A DNA stretch of 64,000 nt from Strigops habroptila. Lineage: Eukaryota; Chordata; Aves; Psittaciformes; Psittacidae. The notes below the pieces were generated by a model that had not been told where the DNA came from, ran no database searches, and worked only from the letters and a program-made list of their open reading frames with translations. Shown here in pieces: positions 35,601 through 47,600 of this stretch; the first letter of the stretch is position 1; each line of letters starts with the position of its first letter. The DNA lies in NCBI RefSeq assembly GCF_004027225.2, contig NC_044277.2, positions 89,044,283-89,108,282 on the forward strand. The letters run 5' to 3'. A program made the position numbers and the translations under genes.

Positions 35601-38600
35601 CCGTCCCTCCAACAGATGTCAGGATGGTTGAAGTCCCCCATGAGGACCAGGGCCTGCGAGCGTGAGGCTGCTCCTATCTGTCTGTAGAGCGCTTCATCCA
35701 CAGAGTCCTCTTGATCAGGCGGCCTGTAACAGATCCCCACCGTAATGTCCCCTGTTGCTGTTTTCCCTTTGATCCTGACCCACAAACACTCTGTTACCTC
35801 ATCACCCGTCCCCAGACAGAGTTCCATACTCTCTAGCCTATCACTGACATAGATAGCAACGCCCCCTCCCCGTCTGCCTGGCCTGTCTTTTCTAAACAGC
35901 CTGTAACCTTCCATTCCAACATTCCAGTCATAGGAGCCATCCCACCATGTTTCTGTGATACCAATGACATCATATTCCCGTAGCCTTACACACATCTCTA
36001 ATTCCTCTTGCTTGTTCCCCATACTACGGGCGTTTGTATAGAGGCACCTTAGCCGAGCTCCAAATGAAGCCGACTCAATGGCTGGGGCAGCTGGAACATC
36101 TCTACATCGCTCCAAGCACTTATTACAGGTGCTGGCAACTGACCAGGAATGTTGGGATGCATCAATGCTCCCCTCCCCCAACACATCTAGTTTATCTTAA
36201 CACTTTACTCTTAAAGAAGGAAACCTTTGGGGTGAGCCAAATGAGATTTCTTTAAATCAGGCACTGAAGTCTTAAAATAAAGTCTACAGTCGAACCCAGA
36301 CCTCCAGTAATGAAGTTCAGGCCATGAAGGGAGTGAGGGAGGAAGAGGAGGGCTACGTTACAGAGACATTGTGTTTTGAGGTCTAAGTCAACGAAGCTGC
36401 TACGCTGGCAGGCTTAGCAAGTCTGTGTCTGTGACTGAGTTGGGAGCCAAGCCATGATCAACACAGTCCGTCCCCCAGTCGGATGTGGTGGCCTTTCCAA
36501 AATATTTCTTCCCAGACTCCAGTTCTGGGCAGTGGCTTCCTGCATGCTGGTGCTTGAACAACTCTTGCCACAAGCCTGAGGTCAGCCAGGTTCTTCCTCT
36601 GCTCTTCCAACAATGCCCTCCTGTGCTTGATGAATCAATTTCAGCATTGGGCAAATACAGCCAAGCTGAGAAGAAAGACACAGAGTGACACTGAGCGTCT
36701 CCACAGCGCAATAGCTGCCAAGCGCTGTGTGTGCCTCTGAATGACAGTTATCTCCACACCAGCCTGGGCTGCAGTCACCGTTAGCAGATCTGCTTCATGA
36801 ATAACCACATTTGCACCCTGGCAGATCCAGCCCTGGCCTTTGTATTCCCCAGCTGGGGCTGGGTTGTGGTCTGGGTAGCGAGAAGCTCCTGGCACTCCCA
36901 GACCCATTGTGCTGCTTCTCCTCCTCCATTTTGGTCCTTAGGATGTTCAAAGTGGACAGATTTTTTGTGAATACATGGCAACAAGAGGTTTTGCAGCATC
37001 TCAGGCTGTGAAGGTCTGTCTCTGCAAGATGGTGCTGTGTTCATTTTATCTTAAAGAAAAAAAACCAAACCCAAAACTATATATATATGTGTGTTTAACA
37101 AAAAATAAAGTTTTTTTTTATTTCAGAGGAGAAATAGGAGAGAATAAAACTGATGATTCATGATACAAAAAGATTTTTCATACTTTGCAGCACAGAGGAA
37201 ACTAAATTAGCTTTTAGGAAAGGGTCCTGACTACTGCTCCTGGAAAAAGCATTTTCTCAATGTGAGACAATTTCCTCAGCAGCCTAAGGATGGCTTCTGT
37301 CACAGGAGGTGGCTCTGTTTCCAGGTGTGGGACCTGTGCAAAAGATCTACTTCCATTTTTGCATCCTGGACCTATGCAGTTTTTCTGCTATTATTTCATG
37401 ACGATGGTATTGCCGTTTGGGGAATGCCACACTGCTGTTTATCTGGGATGTGCCCAGCTGCTGCATTAATTTGAAACGGCTACCGTGTGCTTGATAGTTT
37501 TGTGGTTTGACTTAACAGACTGCTTTGGAAAAGATACTTTTGTGGATTCAAGTGACTTGTAGGAGTGAGCATACAAAGCTACTTGCTTTCATGCTTATAT
37601 AAACAAATTTTACATGTCAAGAACAAAACAATAAACCATGTACATTCCTTTTATACTAAAATACTGCAGACAAATCTACTCTCAGCTGCATTGAAATGGA
37701 AATTAGGGTCTGAATTCTTCTAACAGATGGAGGAATTAGAATTGTAGAATAATTATTAAGGAGAAAGAGCAGAATAAAAACTTAGAGAAATAATAGAATC
37801 ATAGAATCATTTAGGTTGGAAAAGACCTTTTAGATCATTAAGTCGAACTGTAAACCTAAGAATTCCAAATCCACCACTAAACCGTGTCCCTAAGCACTAC
37901 GTTTACACATTTTTTTAAACACCTCCAGGGATAGTGACTCCACCACTTCCCAGAGCAGCCTTTTCCAATGCTTGACAACACTCTCAGTGAAGAATTTTTT
38001 CCTAATATCCAATCTAAACCTTCCCTGGCACAACTTGAGGCCACTATCTCTTGTCCTGCCACTATGTTACTTGGGAGAAGAGACCAGCCACCTCCTCTCT
38101 CCATCTTCCTTTCAAGTAGTTGTGGAGAGCAATAAGGTCCTCCCTGAGCCTTCTCTTCTCCAGACTAAACAACCCCAGTTCCCTCAGCTGTTCCTCATCA
38201 GACTTGTGCTCCAGACCCTTCACCACCTTCACTGCTCTTTTCTGGACCTGCTCCAGCACCTCAATTTCTTTCTTGTAGTGAGGGGCCCAGAACAGAACAC
38301 AGTGCTTGTGGTGCAGCCTCACCAGTGCCCAGTACAGGGGATGATCACTGCCCTGGCCCTGCTGGCCACACTATTACTGATACAGGCCTGGATGCTGTTG
38401 ACCTTCTTGGCCACCTGGGCACAAGCTGGCTCATGTTCAGTCAGCACCCCCAGGTTCTTTTCTGCCAAGCAGCTTTCCAGCCACTCTTCCCCAAGCCTGT
38501 AGTGTTGCATGGGATTGTTGTGACCCAAGTGCAGGGTCCCCCACTGAGCCTTGCTGAATCTCAAACAATTGGCCTCAGCCCATTGATCCAGCCTGTCAAG

Positions 38601-41600
38601 ATCCCTCTGTAGAACTTTCCTACCCTCAACAAGATCAACACTCCTGCCCAACTTGGTGTCATCTGCAAAATATACCAAGATTGCTTTTTGTGTAGGTTAC
38701 TGTTATCACTGATCTAGCTTGTGACAGTTGACCTCTTAGACCTGGCTAGGATCAGCAGACAGCATGCTGATCAGATGAGCTGGTCTAAAGTGAAATCTAC
38801 CTACCTATGAATGTGCTTAAATGAAACAGTGGGGACTTGCAGCAGCTCCCAACTCTGCTCTGGTCTATCATAATTAGTACTACATCAATTCAGTGCCTGG
38901 TTTGCTTTCACTGATTTGAGAGTAAAAATTTGTCTAGGAGGTGCAGCAGAAGAAATAAGAAATTCTGAAGAATTTGCCCCCCTTTTAGTTTTTTTATAGC
39001 TTATCTTCATTTACAGGAACAAAAATAGAGATTTATAAGATACAGATTTACAAGGTTGTTATAGAAAATACATTTGTTTATATACCTAATACTATTACTA
39101 ATAATTTGAAAAAAACCCCAAACTTACTTTAAAAAAGGTACGTCATTTTATGTGACTAGCCTTGTTTTCTTCCTGTCAATACTGCTACCAGAGACCACAC
39201 CAAATTTCTGGGGTTTAGAACATGTCCTTAATAGTGCCTCTGGGCAGATTAGATGCAAATGTCTTGCTCAACCTGATCTGTTTTATTTCTAAAGAAAAGC
39301 AAATGAAATCAGCTTGAACAAAACCACATGCTCAGACAACTCCACTCTGGCAAATCACTGTAATAGCCTTTATCAATGAAGGTATTTGAGTTACAAGGCT
39401 AAAGATTAATGTGTATTTCATGTTTTTCCTTCTGTTGTAGAGGACATTGCTCTGCGTATTGGCAAGCCAGCATTTGGGCAGGATTTTGGACAGATTTGTG
39501 GAAGATCTATTTACCTACAACTATGAAAAGGCATTGGGTTATCTGAGCAAATCAAATGGAAAGATGGGGAGGGAGCATAAAACAACATAGAGATCTCTAA
39601 TGTGTTTCAACGTTTTTGCAACAGAAATTGAAGTGAATAAGTAGCACAGTACACATGTGAATTACTGTTTTCATGCTGGCTGCACTTAAAACACTATATG
39701 GAAGTCAGCAGATATGGGGGGGAAAAAAACACTTCTATGCTTATTTGTCTTTTTTAGTGTTGGTCTTCACTGAAAGACCAATGTCTACTGGTTTCCTACT
39801 AGTTTTAGTAAAAGAAGTATAAGCTATGCAAAAATTTGTGAGGCTTTTTGTTTAGTTATGCAGATTTTAACTGGCTTTCTGAAATAAACTTTCTACAGAT
39901 GAGTACACTGCATTCAGTCTCACTGTTGCTATCTGAAAATCTTCTGTATTGATGTTGGCATCTTGTTTTGTTTTCTTTTTCATGCAAAAACCCTGAATGT
40001 CACTCAGTATCTCAAAAATCCAAGATAATTTTCTTGTTCTTACACAGCTATACAGAGATTATAAATCTGTTTAAAAAGAGATCTTATTTCAGGCTTAAAA
40101 AAAAACCAAAAAAAACCCTGAAATGAGTGCTAGCCTCTGCTTTCTCATAAAGCTCCTGAAATCAGGAGACAGGACATGAGGATGGTGATGATAAACTTTT
40201 GCTTTATGTAACTTCCAATTAATTGTATATATGGAACTCACTGCTAGATAATCTCACAGAGAGCAGAAACAAGTGGGGGTGAGCTCATGAGAGAAACAGA
40301 CAACTAGCTGAGGGATGAGACTGCCGCTACATCCCATGGATGAACAGGAAGGGAGGGAAAGAAATTAAAAAATGGCTAGAAGGGACATTTCCTTAGATCT
40401 TCTTTCTTACCATTTCAGATTAATAATTTCCAGAGTCAGAAACTGGACTCCTTATTTGACACGGCAATTTCTGTGTCCCAGTTCTGGATCATTCTCTCAA
40501 CTCTGATGGCTGACCAAAATTAGGGGCTAGCTACATTACAAAGCTTTAATCAGCACAGCTATGTTGCCAGAGCAACCAGTAGAAGCACAGCCCCCCGACT
40601 GTGGTAAACTGGGCTGGCTAAAGGGCTCTTTTGCCAATGTAAGACACATCCATGTGGGATGTTTTTGCTAGTGTAGAAATCCCAGTGCCTGACTCTTTCC
40701 CACCAAGCAGCATTGCAAAGCCAGCAGAATTCTGTAACTGGATCTGTGCTACAAAGGCATGTAATTTGATGCGACAGAAGTCACCAAAGCCAAGCAGTAC
40801 TGCAGCAAGAGTCCAGGTCCAGAGAGGTGCCCATATGTGAACAATGCTTGGTAAAGCTCCTATTCTGTGGAAAATAGCCATGAATAGCTAATAAAAAGAA
40901 CTACCGATGACTCCACCTAAAGTTACTCTTTTAGAATTCCAAGAAAAGAATTGTTTTGGAAATGCAAATTGTGCAACATACTTTAATGCAAAAATCTATG
41001 AAAAATATGATATAGTGGAGCAAAAGCAAAAGAAGGCTCTTCCAGCTTTAGCACAAAAAATAAAAAATGAATGGTCTTCCTATGTTTCTTTCTTATTTCC
41101 TTTCTTCTAAAGGCTTTCACAATAAACTATAAGCACCCCAGGAAAGAAAGATGTTGTCCTTGTGGTCAGTAAATTATTTAAAAGACTTCAAGACCAGCTT
41201 TGAAGGTAACAAAGAATAACACTGCTTATATTTGAGAAATAATATTTCTAAAAGATTTCAGTAAGAGCCATGTCTGGTCTGAAAATTTATTTGATTTTCA
41301 ATGTTTTTCAACCAGATTATATTTTATTGCTATTATTTTCTCATACTATGCCATATATGCTCCATTCTACTGCTAAAGCTTAGACACATAAATACAAATG
41401 CCTGGATATTTTCCAGTTGATATTACCAAATTCAGCACTTACTGTGACAAAAAGGGCAATATTCTTGCAACTAAAGGTTACTTTTGCATGTATTTGAAAA
41501 TAATGACTGCAAGTTAGCATGCTACAGGGGGCTGGTAGCTTGCAGTCCTGCCTGTTATCTGATAGAGTAAGTTGGTGGAGGAGCTGATTCATCAAATAAG

Positions 41601-44600
41601 CTGGTTTTCTCTAGAGGGGATTGAGAACAGCTGTTTGAACAGTGATTACAGCCAAAAGTGCTGAGCATCTTCTCCTGTGATGATTTAGTTACGGCAGAGA
41701 AAGCTGAGTTGATGATGGTGTTACTGAGGGTGAAAAGATAAGGGGATGGTAGCTGCGAAGGAAAGGGAGACTCAACGACTTTTGCTTAGGTTGTACTACC
41801 TGCAAGAAAATGCTGTGTTTTCAGTGGATTCCTCAATAAGAAGACTGGTATGTAATTTCTGATGTGAAAAATGAATGGAAGGATGTAAAGTTTGGTAAGG
41901 AAAGGCACAGCTAAATGGGGCCAGAGGTTTTATCTTCAGCAGTTACTGCATTTGGCCTGTCTAGGTGGCCTGACTTTGAAAAATAGATGTTTTCCCCTGG
42001 AATATATAGTTTCTCCTCTGTCCTATGTTCATGTAATTTTGAAGTGAGAGCACTTGTGTCTAAAGGTTCTCTTATGTTATTGCTGTCCAGAGAAATTCAC
42101 CATGTGGTTTAGCAACACCCACAGGAAAGTGGTAGGCTGCCAGCACTATCTGCACTGAGCCTAAAGCTTAGGCAGATTTTACTAAGTTAGCAGGAGCATG
42201 CTAAAAGATCCTAATTACACAGGCAAACTGAATTTATTCAGTTTCATCTTGATTTTAGTTCTGTATTCTCTCTGCTCAAACATCTTGCAAGGAAGAGTTA
42301 AATCTGCAAAGAGGTCTGGGGTGTAGTGTTGTGGTGCGTGATGCTGAGGTGTCTTGATGAGCTCCGTGGTCCCAGGTGAGATGACCAAGCCTTCTATGCA
42401 AGGCACAAGACCTGGGTACCTGGTTGCCCACCCTGTGCAGGCAGGGGGGCTTGCAGAGGGTCCAAGATGTTCCTTTCTGGAGGGTGGTACCTAAGCAGCT
42501 GGGTGCCTCCCCCTGCTTGCTACTTACAGCCAGCAGCTATTTCTGGAGCTGGGTACCTACACAAGCTGTTCCTCTTGCAAACAGACCCAAGATAAGAAAG
42601 TGGTACCCATGTAAAAGCAGCAGCCTGAGGGCCAGGTGCTCCGGTGATACTGCTGTTCTCACCTGCCCCCTGTCTAATCTGTCAGTGGGCTTTCAGTCTG
42701 TATTCTCCATCTGCCCCGAGCCTTAGACTAGCAGTTAACTCTGGAATTTATTTTTCTTCATTTCTTCAGCTGCAGCACTTGTCTCCCTAAGAAGTACTTC
42801 AGTGTATGTCTGAGCAGGGACTAGAATCCAGATGTTGAATGACCTCGGCTCTAATTCTTTCCCCTTTCTTTGATGCTAGTGATGGCTGACTATGCTCAGA
42901 AATTTAGGGAGATATGCCAGCTGAAGGGAAGTCATAAACAGATATGCGATGTAACTTCCAGTTAGCCAGAAAAGCAGTTTGAAGCTTGGCCTCCCATACA
43001 ACAGATGAGGGCTGTATGCATGGAATTAACAGGAATGACAAGATAGTGGGCTTGGTGGCAGCACATAGTTTTGGTCTGTATGTGGCAGTCTCAAATGCAG
43101 GCTTAAAACCATGTCCTCCTCCAGAAGAGGGAGGGCAAGGAAGGCATGGCTCAAGGATGCTCCTGGAGTTTAGTAGCTCAGACTGGTATAGTTATAAACA
43201 GAAATACAGATGCTTTATTACTGGAAACACAAACACCTACGAGTGTTTAAGGAATTAAGGAGCCTCCAACATCCTGTGGAAGCTGGGTTTTAAATTTTGG
43301 GCATAGGTACCCTGAAAAAGAAGTTCAACAACTGAAGGAATAAAGCCTTGTGCAATATCTAGTTCTCCCTTCACATCTGTCCCTGATTTGCCAGCATTTT
43401 TGCAGGGTTCAGTAGTTTCCTAGTATATGTGCTTCAACCAAGAAAATATCTAGTATCAAAATACTGGTATGTGTCAGATTTAAACTGCAGTTTAATCCAG
43501 AAAAATGGGTCTTGAAATCATTAATGCTAGCCTGTTGGGTTTTTTCTTGGTTTGCTTTGACTAGATGTTAGCCCCTCGCTGTATTTTTATTTTCAAAGCC
43601 ATTCTGCTTTACCTCTAGAAAAAAAAGCATCACTCAAACTGCTGCTTTCATCCTGCAGTTAGTCCATTAGAAAAAAAAAGGAAAAGGAAAAAAAAAGAAA
43701 CCAAACTGGTTAGTATTTTATTCATTAATTACCACTATTGCAAGCTGTTTTCGTTAGGCCTGGGCTTGCAGAAAAATCTGAAAATAAACAGGAATCTCTC
43801 TGTGAGACTGGTGAAGAGGATTCAGAGAATATGTTTCTCACTCCAATCTGGGCTGAGGACTGCAGCATTCATGCAGTTCATGGCTGAAAATAAAGCCAAT
43901 AGTATGTCATCCCACATTGTAAAATCACACCCTCAGCATGCCTGTGCTCTGTAGCAAACTGCAAGGACTGGTGTTGGGGATCTGCTGTACAAGGAATCTC
44001 TCCTACCCTTTCTTTTCTCCTGCTAGTGTTGGTTTTTTGGGGTATTTCTGGGTTCTAAAGGCACCCTGCACGGTATCTTCAGTGACAGTATGTAGACTAC
44101 TGATTCCCAGGCTAATTTTCTAGGGAAAGGCAACTCTCTATTGGATCTCTTCTTATACTTGTACTGCCCAATAGCAAGGAGAGAGGAGTTCTACATGCTG
44201 CCTCCCATAGCTTGTATGTGAGTCCCAGTACGCTGAGGTCTTCACAAGGTATTTACACATCTCTCTGAGGCAAAAGGGCTTCTTTGGGGGCCTGAAGACT
44301 TAGAGGTGTGGCCACTATACATTTAAGCAGTGGCAGTCTTGAAACCTTCTACTTTTTCATTGGAATACAGGCAGAAAGGAGGTCCTAAACACACTCCGTA
44401 AGGAAGGGTGAGGCTCTTAAATTAGTTTCTTCTACCAGCTGCTCCCTGAACATACAGGATCAGTATTTCAGAGCAACTTTTCTTCTGTATAAGTTTTCTT
44501 TATTATTTATGTAGTTCCAAGCTCATACTCAATATTAAAATGGTCTCTGCCCTGCTAGAGGTGATTGCAACAGCTCATTCAATCCTTCCTCTTGATAATA

Positions 44601-47600
44601 TACCTCTGTTCTTTGGGAAGCTAGAAACAGGTCTCTTGGTAAATGTTTATTTAAAACCAAGCTTTCCTGTGGTCTCCATGTACCTCTGGTGAATAATGTC
44701 ACCTTTATCCGCTTGTACTTGTGCTTGTACTTTTTGCGTGTGTGTCACCCCCAAACCAGGCTGGAATATTAAAGCAATAGAAACTGTGACCCTGGGAAAT
44801 GTTCCTCCTCATCGCTCAGGGTGGAGAAAGAGCAGAGAGTCTCAAACCAACAGCTCCCATGGGCAGATCTAGGTGCTTCCACAGAGAAGAGTAAGGCCAG
44901 AGGGGATTTGGCACGTTTTCTGCTAAAACGGCTAGTGGCAAAAAGCCAACGCCATCTTTCATTATCTGTTCCTGAGTTATCTTCAACAGTTTAAATAAAG
45001 TGCTTTCTTTCTGGTGAAGGGAAGTAGATGACCCTGAGGTTGAAAGACTTCCACATCCACTTCTGGAGTGTGAGTTTGGTTGGCCTACATAAGAATTGGA
45101 GGACACAGCTCTCTTAACAAGCCCCTGCTTAGACATCTTATGGCTCTCAGAGTATTATTTGCAGAGAGCATTAAGAGAAACGGTGGCCTACTAAAGCCAA
45201 CATACTTCAGGCTTTTCACTTCTGGAGAAATGGCACTAATATTTAGGTTCCTTATGCCTCAGGATTTTTATTTTTAACAAGAGGTGTCTTTTCATTTGGT
45301 TTTGTGATCCTGCTCAGTGCTACACATATTTATCCCATGCATGGGAATAAGGACCTAGGTGGAGGAATATCTGCTTTATTGCTTCTGTCAGAACTCAAAT
45401 GAGGTTGACGCACCATCAACATCAAAGGTGAGTAAGCCATAAGAGACAGAACAATTTTAATGAAAACACTGTAAGTATGTAAGCTGTTTCAGACTTCAGT
45501 CTTTGCTTTTAGATTACGTAATGTGCTAGGAGCCAGAGAAAACATTAATTTCTCACATAAAATAAGGTCTTATTTTATGACCATGCTACTGTCAGATCAT
45601 ATATCGTGAGATAAATTGCTTTTGCAAAATTAATCAGCTGTTTGGTTTGTTGTTCTTGGGTTTTTTTTAAGTGCAAGGAAAAGGAAATGGGAAGGTTTCT
45701 GCACTACAATTACATGGGTTAGAATAAAAGTGATTTAAGAATCCATTAATATTTACTTGGTTTCCCAAAATCTATTCATAATTTAAGTACTTGAAAGCAT
45801 TTAGCCTATTACATATTTTTTCATTCTTTTATCATGTAAAAGGCTGAGTGTTGCATTGTCTCCAAGATGAAAAATTCCCTTTCTGGAATCACTGCTTGCA
45901 GGATTCTACAATTTCCAATTTTTTTTGCTCTGTTCTTTACAATCATATTGAGTAATCACCAAAATAACACATGGTGATCACACTGCTCAAAATAGAACTC
46001 TTCTGGCCTTAAAAGAAGAGCAGAAAGGAAAGGTGGCTGCTGTGGCCCAATTTGAAACATGTGTCAGTCATTTGCACTCCTGAGAACCGTATCTCTATAA
46101 TCCATCATCTTGCTTGTTATCAGAATTTCAAAATGAAACTGTCACCAAAGCAGATCAGTGCAATCCTTTTAAAAGTAATCCTGCTCAATTCTACCTGCTA
46201 CACAGGGGAACATCAGCTTAACTTGTAATTAAAGAAGATTTCTCTTGGGAGACCTCAGATGTGGCCTGTCAGTTCCCAAGAAAATGGCAGCAATTATTGA
46301 CCTAATTTTTCCTTTGCGCTAAGAATCAGATTTAAACTGACAGTATGACCTGAGAAGGAGCATAATTCCTGTCAGTGGCGATGTGACAAGACTGTATGAC
46401 TGTGAGGGAATAAACAAAAAGGAAATTAGTCAAAAATGAAAGGGTAGATAAAAATTCTGCCTCCTTCTAATAGCCTGAGTGAATAAATAACTTTGTCAAA
46501 GCAACAATCTTTGGGAACTGGTCTTGGCTTGAATAAGAGAAAGTTTCCTTTGGAGCAGGAAAGTCCTTAAGCTACAAGCAAAGGATCTTAATGAGTTTTT
46601 TTTTTAGAGAGAGGCTAATTCTGTTATGGTGGCCTCCTTAATGGACTGTTCAGCTTTTGGTGACTTTTCAAGGAGTATCAGAATTAATTTTTCATCAGCA
46701 GTACACAAGCCTGCACAGCTTAAAACAACTAGACTGGGTAAAGGATGCCTAACCAAACTATGTAACGAAGAAGCAGTGTATCACTTCTCATTGCATAAGA
46801 CCAAGACAGCCAGCTGCACTGTGAGCAGCATGGGAAAATAATTCTACGAGAGCAAGGGAGGGTAATTTCCCTTTTAAGGCCCTGGATTTACCAGGTGATT
46901 TGGGTTTGGAACAGGATATTCCCCAAAGATGTGCCTGGGTGTATAGTGTCTGCCCAACATTTTCCATGTATACAATTACGGTTTTTGCAACAAAAAGCTT
47001 GCATCCTAAATTTAGACCCATAAAGTGAATAAATAAGATGGGGACAGGGAGCAAATGAAATGGTGGGGGAGAATTACAGCAACAAGTTTGCGGGGCAGCT
47101 CAGTTTTCTCAGTATTTCGTATCATGATAATTTTGTTTTCCTTGCTATTTGCAAACAGATTTTGTTGCTGCTGAGAAGCTGATTTCCTAAGTTGGTATAA
47201 TGCATACAGGGTTTTATTTTGTACTTGGCGTACATGTTTGGCAATTTTTCTGGAGAAAGCAACCAACACAGACAACACACCCTTTCTAGTACTGTGAAAA
47301 TCTCTTCATTTTCTACTGTAACAAACTTCAGGATCCAAGATGAATAGAGGATCCTAAGCCTCTGCACAGGATCTCATGGCTTGTTAGACAATGAACCTTG
47401 AAAAAACCCCTAAACACCAAAAGCAAGAGCTCTGGCTTTCCCACAATCCTGGCAGCGCAGTAAGACAAAGGGCACTCTATGCCCAAGAAGTAGGTTTCTT
47501 GGTTGCAATCCCAGATGTCTGCAACGTAACACTGTGTCCCCGTGGCAGGGATTAATGTGCAAGGGGCTGTCTGCCCCTCCTGTTGCAGGCAGGGAGGATC

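Noticed and set aside
33605..35665. Several + strand frames of 60-174 codons
   Set aside because: They are shadows opposite the intact CR1 ORF2 on the - strand.
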